Of a stretch of DNA of 64,000 nucleotides, positions 28,953 to 36,327 are shown piece by piece. The first letter of the stretch is position 1; each line of letters opens with the position of its first letter. The stretch is from JAHCJI01 sp040219675. Its GTDB lineage: Bacteria; Planctomycetota; Phycisphaerae; Phycisphaerales; UBA1924. Location of the stretch: positions 62,001 through 126,000 of the forward strand of contig JAVJRZ010000002.1 of NCBI GenBank assembly GCA_040219675.1, written 5' to 3'. The translations under genes were made by a program, and so were the position numbers. A model generated the notes under the pieces. That model was not told the origin of the DNA. It saw nothing but the letters and a program-made list of their open reading frames with translations, and made no database searches.

Positions 28953-29837
28953 ATGGCCTTCCGATTCAAAACACACGAGACGGTCGAAGCCGCGCTGCGA
29001 CGGATCGCCGTCGAGCGGATCGATCGCGCGACGCGTGTCGTTGAGCGCGCTTGCGCCGACACCGCCACCAGCGAGGAAGTCGGCTCGGCGGTCCACGACG
29101 CGCGGAAACGCTGCAAGGAGCTCCGGGCGCTCATCCGCCTCGTTCGGCCGCGCTTCAAGGGCTACACGCACGAGAACACCGCGCTGCGCGACGCCGCTCG
29201 GCTGCTGGCGAGCCTTCGAGACGTCCAGACCCGCATTGAGGCGTTCGACGACCTCGTCCAGCAGCAGGGCCTTGATCCCCAGCGGTTCGCCCACGCGCGG
29301 GCCTTGCTCGTTGAGGTTCGCGATCAGCGCACCAGCAAACCGGAAGACACCCTGCGAGCCTTCCTCGACAGCATGGCCAAGGCCCGGGATCGCGCCAACA
29401 CATGGGCGCTCGAAGCCAAAGGGTTCAAGGCCATCCAACCCGGGCTCGAAGCAATCTACAGCAAGTGCCAGCTCGGCATGGCAACCGCTCGGCGCGAGCC
29501 GACGACGTTGAACCTGCACGAGTGGCGCAAGCAGGTCAAGTACAACCGCTACCACCTGCGCCTGCTCGTGGGGCTCTGGCCCGAAGCCATCAACCCGCTG
29601 CGAGACCAGGCCAAGACCCTCAGCGATCTGCTCGGTCGAGACCATGACCTGGCCGAGCTGGCCATCGCGCTGGAGGGCTCTTCGCAAGCCGTTGATGGCC
29701 TGGCCCAACTACTGGAACTGATCGATCGCGAGCGAGCCGCGACCCGCGAAGCCGCGTTCGCCCTGGGCCAGAAGCTCTACGCCCAGCGCCCGCAGGACGT
29801 CGGCCGCCTCGCCAAGCGACTCTGGAAGCAACGCTAA
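28953..29837 (+). CDS. CHAD domain protein
   Basis: 294 residues. The pattern of conserved His and basic residues is that of CHAD: VHDARKRCKELRALIRLVRP (first half) and LHEWRKQVKYNRYHLRLL (second half), with LGRDHDLAELA. CHAD proteins bind inorganic polyphosphate through these basic faces and can target polyphosphate granules. No CYTH or polyphosphate-kinase domain is fused or adjacent here. The gene begins 42 bases after the pyrophosphatase stop and may be co-transcribed, which would fit phosphate metabolism. No signal peptide is seen. Confidence 0.9.
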   Translation: MAFRFKTHETVEAALRRIAVERIDRATRVVERACADTATSEEVGSAVHDARKRCKELRALIRLVRPRFKGYTHENTALRDAARLLASLRDVQTRIEAFDDLVQQQGLDPQRFAHARALLVEVRDQRTSKPEDTLRAFLDSMAKARDRANTWALEAKGFKAIQPGLEAIYSKCQLGMATARREPTTLNLHEWRKQVKYNRYHLRLLVGLWPEAINPLRDQAKTLSDLLGRDHDLAELAIALEGSSQAVDGLAQLLELIDRERAATREAAFALGQKLYAQRPQDVGRLAKRLWKQR

Positions 29838-29846
29838 AGCTCGGCC

Positions 29847-30338
29847 CTAGAACAACGAGGCCTGCGGCAGCACGGTCATCCGAGACTCATCCACGGGCTG
29901 GCCCTCGGCGTCGATCCGGACCACCTCGATCGACCCCGGCTCACCACGAAAGCGAAGCGCATAGGGCCCCGGTGGGACCATGCGGATGCTCAGGCCCTCG
30001 CTGAGCAGTGGCTCGCGAGCCCCGGGCCCATTGGGGTTCGGCCCCGCGCGAACCGAGAGCACCAGGCCCAGCCGCCGACGCACGAAGATCGACCCGCCCG
30101 GCTCGAGCGCCTGCTCGATGCGGCCGCCCGGCGGCACGCCAAAACGCACCGAGGCATCGCCCGCTAACGGCCCCGATACGTACGCTTGCCGTGGATCGAT
30201 CTCCGCCGCCGCCTCGAACCGCAGCCACGCGCTCGATTCGTTGATGACGGTCAGGCGCGGGCCGCCGCACCCTGAAACCAACGCCACCAAACCCGCAAGA
30301 ACCAAGCATGACCACCGAGGAAGGCCATGAGCGACCAA
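29847..30338 (-). CDS. Small lipoprotein, unknown function
   Basis: About 163 residues if TTG 30338 is used, giving LVAHGLPRWSCLVLAGLVALVSGC, a typical lipoprotein signal whose lipid-bearing Cys follows VSG. No better ATG or GTG start exists in the frame near the signal, so the start is uncertain. The mature protein contains RLTVINESSAWLRFEA and a C-terminal FRGEPGSIEVVRIDAEGQ, suggesting a small beta-rich domain. It is convergent with the CHAD gene and its proposed start overlaps the divergent PH-domain gene by 12 bases. I do not recognise the family. Confidence 0.68.
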   Translation of the reverse strand: MVAHGLPRWSCLVLAGLVALVSGCGGPRLTVINESSAWLRFEAAAEIDPRQAYVSGPLAGDASVRFGVPPGGRIEQALEPGGSIFVRRRLGLVLSVRAGPNPNGPGAREPLLSEGLSIRMVPPGPYALRFRGEPGSIEVVRIDAEGQPVDESRMTVLPQASLF

Positions 30339-30857
30339 ACCATCTACGAGGAAACGCAACGGCTGCACCACAACGCGATCGTGCGGTACCTCGTGCCCTT
30401 GTCGTGCGTCTTCTCGGTTGGCCTGGCGGCGGCCGTCCTGGTGGCCCAGCAGGCCCCTGCCAGTTCGCTGGCCGTCACCGTCGGCCTGGGCCTGGGCATC
30501 CCGCTGGGCCTTGCCTGGCTGCCCATGCACACCGTGGTCACCGAACAGACGATCCACGTCCGCTCGCTGTTCTTCTTCTCGACCACCATCGACATGGCCA
30601 GCGTCACCCATGCCGAGCACCTGCGGTACAACCCGCTGGGTGATTGCGGCGGCTGGGGCGGCGCCCGGCCGAGCCGCAAGTTCGGCATCGTCTTCAACAT
30701 GGCCGGCGATCGCGGGGTGTACATCCGCTTCGAGCGTGAGGGCGCAGAGCGCTCGGTGCTCATCGGTTCGCGCCGCAGCGAGGAACTGGCGCGGGCCGTA
30801 CGCCTTGCCGCCAACCTGCCCGGCGAAGCGGCGGCGCCCGGCGTGGCTCCCGCGTAG
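30327..30857 (+). CDS. Membrane protein with bacterial PH-like domain
   Basis: 176 residues with GAGGAAGG upstream of ATG 30327. Two membrane helices lie near 20-40 and 46-66 (YLVPLSCVFSVGLAAAVLV and VTVGLGLGIPLGLAWL). The cytoplasmic C-terminus contains VTEQTIHVRSLFFFSTTIDM and YNPLGDCGGWGGARPSRKFG, the pattern of a bacterial PH-like (DUF304-type or related) domain, with GDRGVYIRFERE. Function unknown; such proteins are often membrane-associated regulators. Divergent from the small lipoprotein gene. Confidence 0.82.
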   Translation: MSDQTIYEETQRLHHNAIVRYLVPLSCVFSVGLAAAVLVAQQAPASSLAVTVGLGLGIPLGLAWLPMHTVVTEQTIHVRSLFFFSTTIDMASVTHAEHLRYNPLGDCGGWGGARPSRKFGIVFNMAGDRGVYIRFEREGAERSVLIGSRRSEELARAVRLAANLPGEAAAPGVAPA

Positions 30858-30877
30858 GCCAGCAAAGAACGCAGCCA

Positions 30878-31471
30878 TCAGTGCGCGTTGCTGACGCCCT
30901 CGGGGCTCAGCCCCTCGCGGCCGCTGGCGTGGGGCGGCTCGTCGGTCGCCCGCACCTGCCGCACCAGCTCGGCCGCACGCTCGGGCGTGAGCTGCTCGTG
31001 CAGTTCCTCGTCGATCAGCGCCACCGGGGCGGTGCCGCACGAGCCCAGGCACTCCAGCTCGACCAGGCACACACGATCATCGTCGGTGGTCTCGCCCACG
31101 TCGATGCCCAGGGCGTCCTTGATGGCCTGGGTCACCTGCGGCTGGCCGCAGAACTCGCAGGCGATCGACCGGCACACCCCCACCACGTGGCGGCCACGCG
31201 GGGCCAGGGCGTATTCCTCGTAGAACGTCGCCGTGTCCATCACGTCGGCCGGGGACAGCTCGAGGAAGTCGGCGATCTCTTCCATCGCCTGCGGGGGGAT
31301 CCAGTGGTACTCGTGCTGGATCATGTGCAGGGCCGGCAGCAGGGCGGCCAGCGTGTTCTCGTAGCGAGGCAGGTAGCGCTGCGAGAGCTCGTCCTGCATG
31401 GCCTGGGTCAGGTAAGGCTCGTCGCGCCGCTCGATCTTGGTGGTCGCCGAGGGCTTGGGGATCCACGCCAT
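30878..31471 (-). CDS. nuoE: NADH-quinone oxidoreductase subunit E
   Basis: 197 residues from ATG 31471, with GGGAGC upstream. The thioredoxin-like [2Fe-2S] fold is indicated by C100RSIAC105 and C141LGSC145, together with HMIQHEYHWIPPQAMEEIAD and the ATFYEEYAL element. These match the NuoE family (24-kDa subunit), which holds a [2Fe-2S] cluster in the NADH-oxidising arm of complex I. No nuoF, nuoG or other complex I gene is present nearby, so this is a lone nuoE; it might also belong to an NAD-linked hydrogenase or formate dehydrogenase, which the sequence does not decide. Residues after about 165 are a short acidic tail. Confidence 0.92.
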   Translation of the reverse strand: MAWIPKPSATTKIERRDEPYLTQAMQDELSQRYLPRYENTLAALLPALHMIQHEYHWIPPQAMEEIADFLELSPADVMDTATFYEEYALAPRGRHVVGVCRSIACEFCGQPQVTQAIKDALGIDVGETTDDDRVCLVELECLGSCGTAPVALIDEELHEQLTPERAAELVRQVRATDEPPHASGREGLSPEGVSNAH

Positions 31472-31552
31472 GGTCGCTGCTCCCGGAATCGGAGAATCTC
31501 TGCCAGAAACGGGCCCATGGTAGCGCCCGGGTGGGCGCCGCTGCGTGATCGA

Positions 31553-32320
31553 TCAGGGAGACTCGGACGGCTCAGGCCGGGCCACCGGCGCCTTGGGGAA
31601 CGCCACGCCCGGGCTGCACGTCTGGCGGTCGATGCCGTCGTGGGGCGCCATCGGCTTGTCGGGCCCGGTGCGCTGCACGCTGGACCGGGGGGTGCCCTGG
31701 ATGGTGTCGGTATGGAGGGCCTCCCGGGGCGGGGCCTGGTCCGGGTTGCCCCACACCACCACCTGCACCGGCACGCCCAGGGCGTTCTCAAGCAGCACGA
31801 AGTCGGCCGAGTTGGCCAGGGCCATGTACCGGCTGGTGACGCCCGCTGTGAAGACGAACGCGCCCTCGAAGAGCGGGTTGGGCCCCGGAGGGGCGCGGTG
31901 GGTGTCGCCCACGGGGCCGGTCCACGTGGCGTCCAGCCCATTGAAGACCACCACGGTTTGTCCAGGCTTGAGCATGAGGTCTGGGAACGTGAAGCTGAAG
32001 CGGCCCTCAACGCCCAGGTGCCGATCGACCAGGCGGTAGCCCGCCAAGCTGATGGCCTGCTCGTGCGGGTTGGTGATCTCGATGAACTCGTCGCCCGTGG
32101 CGCTGCGGGTGCCGTCGCGGTTGGCGTCCCCGCCGCTGGCCGGCACGGCGAAGAGCACCTCGGTGATCAGCGGGTGCGGGTAGGGCACCAGCGGGCCGGC
32201 GGGCTCAGCGGCAGCTTGGCCATCGGGCCCGGCGGGCGTGACGGGCGGATCGCCCACGCCGGCCTGGGCAAAGTGGGCGATCATGGCAAGCAACATCGCT
32301 GTAATCTCGTAAACCCCCAT
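31553..32320 (-). CDS. Secreted lamin-tail domain (LTD) protein
   Basis: 255 residues. A signal peptide covers EITAMLLAMIAHFAQAG. The lamin-tail domain spans about 50-180: LITEVLFAVP, GDEFIEITNPHEQAISLAGY, FPDLMLKPGQTVVVFNG, the hallmark of LTD domains in bacterial secreted proteins. A long Pro/Gly linker precedes it and a C-terminal segment with PGVAFPKAPVARPEPSESP follows. LTD domains occur with secreted nucleases and phosphatases; no enzymatic partner domain is visible here. The start at 32320 has no strong ribosome-binding site. It lies upstream of, and in the same direction as, nuoE. Confidence 0.85.
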   Translation of the reverse strand: MGVYEITAMLLAMIAHFAQAGVGDPPVTPAGPDGQAAAEPAGPLVPYPHPLITEVLFAVPASGGDANRDGTRSATGDEFIEITNPHEQAISLAGYRLVDRHLGVEGRFSFTFPDLMLKPGQTVVVFNGLDATWTGPVGDTHRAPPGPNPLFEGAFVFTAGVTSRYMALANSADFVLLENALGVPVQVVVWGNPDQAPPREALHTDTIQGTPRSSVQRTGPDKPMAPHDGIDRQTCSPGVAFPKAPVARPEPSESP

Positions 32321-32373
32321 GGTTCTAGCCTACCCCGGTCCGGCGGAGCGGGCCAGCCAGCGGAGGACCAACC

Positions 32374-33219
32374 ATGCGCGTCGCGCGATACTGGGCAAGG
32401 GCGCAAGTCGAGCGGGACGGCTACGGCCGCGGGGCCTGGGGCTCCTCGGAGACCAGCCTCCAGGACGCCGAGCACAACGCCCGGGCCAGGGCCGAGGCGA
32501 TGCTCGCCGAGGTCATCGACCAGGACGACTCCTCCCTGCACCACTACGAGTACCAGCGGCACGACATGCCCGAGCCCATCGTGCAGGACATCGTCGACCG
32601 CGAAGGCAACCGCATCGCCGCCATCACCACCAACCGCTACGGAGCCAGCGTGCTGAACACCGCCCGCCTGGTCTTCGTCGACATCGACTTTCCCGAGCCA
32701 TCCCCGCCCCCAGGGCTGCTAGGCCGGCTGCTCGGACGCAAGCCCGCCGCCGAGGACTTCCACGGCGCCGCACTCAGCCGCCTGCGCGACTGGGCGAGCG
32801 ACGACCCGAACCGCGGCGCCCGCGTGTACAAGACGGCCGCCGGCCTTCGCTACCTGCTGACCCACCCCATGCTGTCGCCCGATGGCGAGGACACCGCACA
32901 CCTGATGGCCGAGCTGAGCGCCGACCCGCTGTACGCCCGCTTGTGCAGGGCCCAGGGCAGCTTCCGTGCGAGGCTGAGCCCCAAGCCCTGGCGCCTGGGC
33001 ATCCGCGGCACGCCGAAGCTGACCTACGAAAAGCTCGAGCCCGCCGACGACGCGACGCGAAAATGGCTGCACGATTACCGGCAGGCCAGCCAGCGGTACG
33101 CCGTGTGCGCGCTGGTCGACCAGGTCGGCCACGCCCGCCCCACCGACGACGACACCGCACGGCTCATCGCGGTGCACGATGAGCACGCCGGTGTGGGCAA
33201 GGACCTGCCGCTGGCGTGA
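32374..33219 (+). CDS. Conserved-looking cytoplasmic protein, unknown function
   Basis: 281 residues with GGAGGACC upstream of ATG 32374. It begins MRVARYWARAQVERDG, continues with a long polar helix (EHNARARAEAMLAEVI) and then segments ARVYKTAAGLRYLLTHPM and LCRAQGSFRARLSPKPW. The Arg/His/Trp-rich blocks look conserved, but I cannot name the family. No signal peptide or membrane helix. It is divergent from the LTD gene (about 50 bases between starts) and convergent with a dockerin gene, with a 6-base gap. Confidence 0.82.
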   Translation: MRVARYWARAQVERDGYGRGAWGSSETSLQDAEHNARARAEAMLAEVIDQDDSSLHHYEYQRHDMPEPIVQDIVDREGNRIAAITTNRYGASVLNTARLVFVDIDFPEPSPPPGLLGRLLGRKPAAEDFHGAALSRLRDWASDDPNRGARVYKTAAGLRYLLTHPMLSPDGEDTAHLMAELSADPLYARLCRAQGSFRARLSPKPWRLGIRGTPKLTYEKLEPADDATRKWLHDYRQASQRYAVCALVDQVGHARPTDDDTARLIAVHDEHAGVGKDLPLA

Positions 33220-33225
33220 CCGAGG

Positions 33226-34116
33226 TCAGCCGTCGCACCCCAGATCGAAGAGGTTCTGGAAGCACAGGAAGTCGAACAGGTTCAACTCGCCCGAGCAATC
33301 GCAGTCGGCCTCGGGATCGCTGGCCGCGAAGCGGTTCTGGAAGCACAGGAAGTCGAAGATCGTCGCGGCGCCATCGCCGTCGCAGTCCGCCGGGCAGGGC
33401 AGGCTGCCGCCGGGGCTCGCGTCGCCGGCCCACGTTGCGAGGTTGCCCAGCAAGCGGCGGAAGGTCTCGTCGCCCACCTGCAAGGTACCGTTCACCGTGG
33501 AGAAGCTCGCCACGCGGCCCAGGCCCCAGTCCCAACCCACGACGCCCGAAGCACCGGCAAAGGTCGAGGTCGTGTAGAAGCTGGTCGCGCCATCACGCGG
33601 GCCGATGTTGCTCTCGGTACCCGCCACGCTCGTCAGCGGAAACGTGAACTCGCTGGGAACGCCGTCATTGATCACCGGATCGGGCGAGTCCTGCGTGAAG
33701 GTGGCTTCACCGGTCGTGGTCCACGACGTGTACTCGGTGGGCACGATCAACCCCAGCGCCTGGAATGTACCGCGGATGTTGATGTTGTAGCTGGTCCACT
33801 CGGTCGTGATCAGGCCGCCGCCCTTGCAGACGAAATCAATCAGGCTGGCCTGGCCCGTGCCGGGCATGTCGCCGCTGGCCCAGTTGTGGTTGGGCTGGAG
33901 GTAGATCACCGTGTACTGATCGATGCCAGCCCCGTCAAACTCGAAGTACTCCGGGCCGAGCGTCACGTTGTGGCCCACGGCCTCGAAGGCCTGTACCACG
34001 GAACTGTCGGTCGTGTCGTTGCCGCTGGATAAGACCAGGATGTTCTGCTGGCCCAAGGCCATCCCGCTGGCCAGGGCGAGCGCGGCCGCGCAGACGATGT
34101 GTCGCAGTGCGATCAT
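33226..34116 (-). CDS. Secreted protein with C-terminal GC-type dockerin-like repeats
   Basis: 296 residues; signal peptide HIVCAAALALASGMALGQ. The main domain (about 22-230) contains NILVLSSGNDTTDSSVVQAF, TVIYLQPNHNWASGDMPG, DFVCKGGGLITTEWTSYN and GWDWGLGRVASFSTVNG. It resembles glutamine-amidotransferase-like or DUF4159/ThuA-like folds used in bacterial secreted proteins, but I cannot place it firmly. The C-terminus has two calcium-binding-like units: DCDGDGAATIFDFLCFQN and DCDCSGELNLFDFLCFQN, with a terminal CDG. In nucleotide terms the repeats resemble those of the other two dockerin genes in the window. GGAGGAGAG precedes ATG 34116. Confidence 0.88.
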   Translation of the reverse strand: MIALRHIVCAAALALASGMALGQQNILVLSSGNDTTDSSVVQAFEAVGHNVTLGPEYFEFDGAGIDQYTVIYLQPNHNWASGDMPGTGQASLIDFVCKGGGLITTEWTSYNINIRGTFQALGLIVPTEYTSWTTTGEATFTQDSPDPVINDGVPSEFTFPLTSVAGTESNIGPRDGATSFYTTSTFAGASGVVGWDWGLGRVASFSTVNGTLQVGDETFRRLLGNLATWAGDASPGGSLPCPADCDGDGAATIFDFLCFQNRFAASDPEADCDCSGELNLFDFLCFQNLFDLGCDG

Positions 34117-34263
34117 CTCTCACTCTCCTCCGAATAGATCAACGAATCCCGGCCCCCCAAAGACGGCCAGTACCTTGCCATTTTGATGGATTCGACGCGG
34201 CGGATCAAGGCCTGGTGTTCCAAAGCTGCACATTCAACCCGTGCGCACGCCCGATAGCCCTTC

Positions 34264-34704
34264 TCAAAGCCCCTGGCGGATCTCCCACACCTCGTCCTCG
34301 CCCACCGCGCTGGCGTTGTTGCCCCACGACTTCCTGATGAACGTCAGGATCGCGGCGACTTCCTTGTCCGTCAGGTCGGGCAGGCCCAGCATCTGCTGGC
34401 GGTAGTTGCCGCTTGCGGGCACCGCGCCCGGCTCGTCGCCCATGCCCAGCACGGTCACCCGCACCAGGTGCTCCACGTCGCCGGCGACCACCGTGCTGCG
34501 GGCCAGGGCGGGCTGCATGCCCAAAACCCCCTCGCCCTGGGGCTGGTGGCACATCATGCAGTGGGCCATGTACAGCGAGCGGCCCTCGGCCAGGCTGACG
34601 GTGGTCTCGGCCGAGTCGACGACCGCCCCGGGGGTCGAGTTCTCGCCGCACGCGGTGAGCAGGAGCGTTCCGAGAAGCATCACGACGGGCAGGATCCGGG
34701 CCAT
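34264..34704 (-). CDS. Cytochrome c lipoprotein
   Basis: 146 residues from ATG 34704. A lipoprotein signal (VVMLLGTLLLTACG, lipidated Cys19) is followed by a class I cytochrome c domain with the heme motif C49MMC52H53 in LYMAHCMMCHQPQGEG. A candidate axial Met lies near 105 (YRQQMLGLPDL). TDKEVAAILTFIRKSWGN is the typical C-terminal helix. It is a membrane-attached periplasmic electron carrier; its partner is not in the window. Its maturation would depend on the CcsA/ResB genes 2 kb away. Divergent from the DUF3754 gene. Confidence 0.93.
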   Translation of the reverse strand: MARILPVVMLLGTLLLTACGENSTPGAVVDSAETTVSLAEGRSLYMAHCMMCHQPQGEGVLGMQPALARSTVVAGDVEHLVRVTVLGMGDEPGAVPASGNYRQQMLGLPDLTDKEVAAILTFIRKSWGNNASAVGEDEVWEIRQGL

Positions 34705-34755
34705 GGGGCATGGTACCCCTTCTGCGGCCCGCGTCGGGCGGATACCTTCGCTTCG

Positions 34756-36018
34756 ATGGCCGAGCCCACCGCGTCCAGCCCGCACGAGCTCCAGTCGCTG
34801 GGCGACCGCTTCATCCCCGTGCGCATCGAGGCCATCGTCGACGCCATCGACGCCGACCCGGATCGCTTCGGCGCGCTGGCCGGCTGGGCCCAGAAGATCT
34901 GCCGGGCCATCGACCGCGTGATCGCGCTGGAGGTCGGGGAACTCCACCGCCACCTCGATCGCCTCTACGCCGCGGCCAACCCCGACCTGGACGCCCTGGC
35001 CGAGCCCACGCCGCAGTGGACGGTGGGCGACCGGCGCCTGCCCGCGGCGCTGGACTACCTCTTCGACCGCGCCAGCTTCACCCAGCTCAGCGACGTGGGG
35101 GTCGAGGAGGCCATCGCCGCCAGCAGCGCTTACGGCCTACGCGTGCGCATCCGCCCCGAGCGCATCGAATCGCTGGCCATCCACGTCCGCGGGCGCAGCA
35201 CGGTGGAGCTGCTCCGCCGCCTGCGCTTGCGCCCGTGGCGGACGCACACCCTCGACGTCGAGGTGTACACGAGATTGGCCGTCGTCGCGCGGCTCAAGGG
35301 CGAGGAAGGCCTGCGACTCAAGCTCTTCCGCGATATCCCCGTCGCCGACGTGGAGGCCCTGCTGCCCCACGCCGAGGCGACGATGTCGGCGATGGACCGG
35401 GCGCTCGTGATCGCCCTGGCCGCCGGCAGCCTGGGCTCCTTCGTCAAGGTCATCATCTCGGGCGCGACGAGCACGGGCGCATTGGCCATCCCCGCCGCCG
35501 TGGGGCTCGGGGGCATGGCGGTGCGCGGGGTCTTCGGCTATCGCCGCAAGAAGAAGCTGCGCACCGCCCACCGCACCGAGCACCTGTACGAGAAGAACCT
35601 GGCCAACAACGCCGCCGTGCTGCACACGTTGTGCCGCATGATCGCCCACGAAGAGGCCAAGACCGCCATCGTCGCCTACGCCGTGCTGGCCGCGCGGCAC
35701 GACCTGCCCGAGGCCAGACGCTGGCCGATGGAAGAATTGTCCCGCCGCGCCACCGCGTACCTGATGGACCGCTTCCAGGTCACCAGCCGCTTCGACGCCG
35801 CGACAGCGCTGGAAACCCTCGAGCGCCTCGGCCTCCTGACCGACGCCAGCCTGGCCGACCCCGACGCCGCCTACGCCGTCGTCGACGCCCACTGGAAGAC
35901 CCGCGACACCACCGGCGTGCATCTGAAGGCCATCGCCCGGGCGGCACGGGCGGATGCGCAAGCCCCCAATATCGGACCGGACGGCGGCCATGCCCATCCG
36001 GCCAACGCCCGGGCCTGA
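34756..36018 (+). CDS. DUF3754 (TMEM143-like) membrane-associated protein
   Basis: 420 residues from ATG 34756. The pattern LRLKLFRDIPVADVEALLPHA, then MDRALVIALAAGSLGSFVKV and a basic segment YRRKKKLRTAHRTEHLYEKN, matches DUF3754, a family that also contains mitochondrial TMEM143. One or two hydrophobic segments near 230-265 (IALAAGSLGSFVKVIISG, GALAIPAAVGLGGMAVRG) could be membrane helices. The C-terminal half is helical (NLANNAAVLHTLCRMIAHEE). Function unknown. The stop is followed at once by the 21-bp repeat array. Confidence 0.85.
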   Translation: MAEPTASSPHELQSLGDRFIPVRIEAIVDAIDADPDRFGALAGWAQKICRAIDRVIALEVGELHRHLDRLYAAANPDLDALAEPTPQWTVGDRRLPAALDYLFDRASFTQLSDVGVEEAIAASSAYGLRVRIRPERIESLAIHVRGRSTVELLRRLRLRPWRTHTLDVEVYTRLAVVARLKGEEGLRLKLFRDIPVADVEALLPHAEATMSAMDRALVIALAAGSLGSFVKVIISGATSTGALAIPAAVGLGGMAVRGVFGYRRKKKLRTAHRTEHLYEKNLANNAAVLHTLCRMIAHEEAKTAIVAYAVLAARHDLPEARRWPMEELSRRATAYLMDRFQVTSRFDAATALETLERLGLLTDASLADPDAAYAVVDAHWKTRDTTGVHLKAIARAARADAQAPNIGPDGGHAHPANARA

Positions 36019-36021
36019 TCG

Positions 36022-36252
36022 GACATCGCCGATGTGGGAGCAGACATCGCCGATGCGGGAGCAGACACGGCCGATGTGGGAGCGGACATCGCCGATGTGG
36101 GAGCGGACATCGCCGATGTGGGAGCGGACATCGCCGATGTGGGAGCGGACATCGCCGATGTGGGAGCAGACATCGTCGATGTGGGAGCAGACATCGTCGA
36201 TGTGGGAGCAGACATCGTCGATGTGGGAGCGGACATCGGCGATGTCCGCTCC
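36022..36252. repeat. Tandem array of a 21-bp unit (11 copies, last one partial)
   Basis: Eleven units starting at 36022, each 21 bases, with consensus GACATCGCCGATGTGGGAGCG and single-base variants (GTC for GCC in units 8-10, ACGG in unit 3). It starts 3 bases after the DUF3754 stop and ends before the convergent CcsA gene. Because 21 is a multiple of 3 and the unit has no stop codon in any frame, all six frames stay open, for example ADIADVG or HRRCGSG. There is no evidence that it is translated. There are no spacers, so this is not a CRISPR. Confidence 0.95.
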
Positions 36253-36257
36253 CACAT
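36221..36257. terminator. Perfect 17-bp hairpin at the end of the repeat array
   Basis: The left arm 36221-36237 and the right arm 36241-36257 are exact complements with a 3-base GGC loop. It is made by the last forward unit followed by an inverted partial unit. Position between convergent genes suggests a bidirectional terminator, but no T tract follows. Confidence 0.65.
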
Positions 36258-36327
36258 TCGCCGATGTCGCGTCCGAGAACGCCACTCTGGGGCCCCGCCG
36301 CGGGGCTTTCGGGCCCAAGCCGCCGAC

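Noticed and set aside
36022..36252. CRISPR array
   Set aside because: Units abut directly with no unique spacers, no cas genes are present and unit length is 21 bases.
36019..36300. A protein of ADIADVG-type heptads encoded by the 21-bp array
   Set aside because: All six frames are open so openness is not evidence; no start with ribosome-binding site leads into it.
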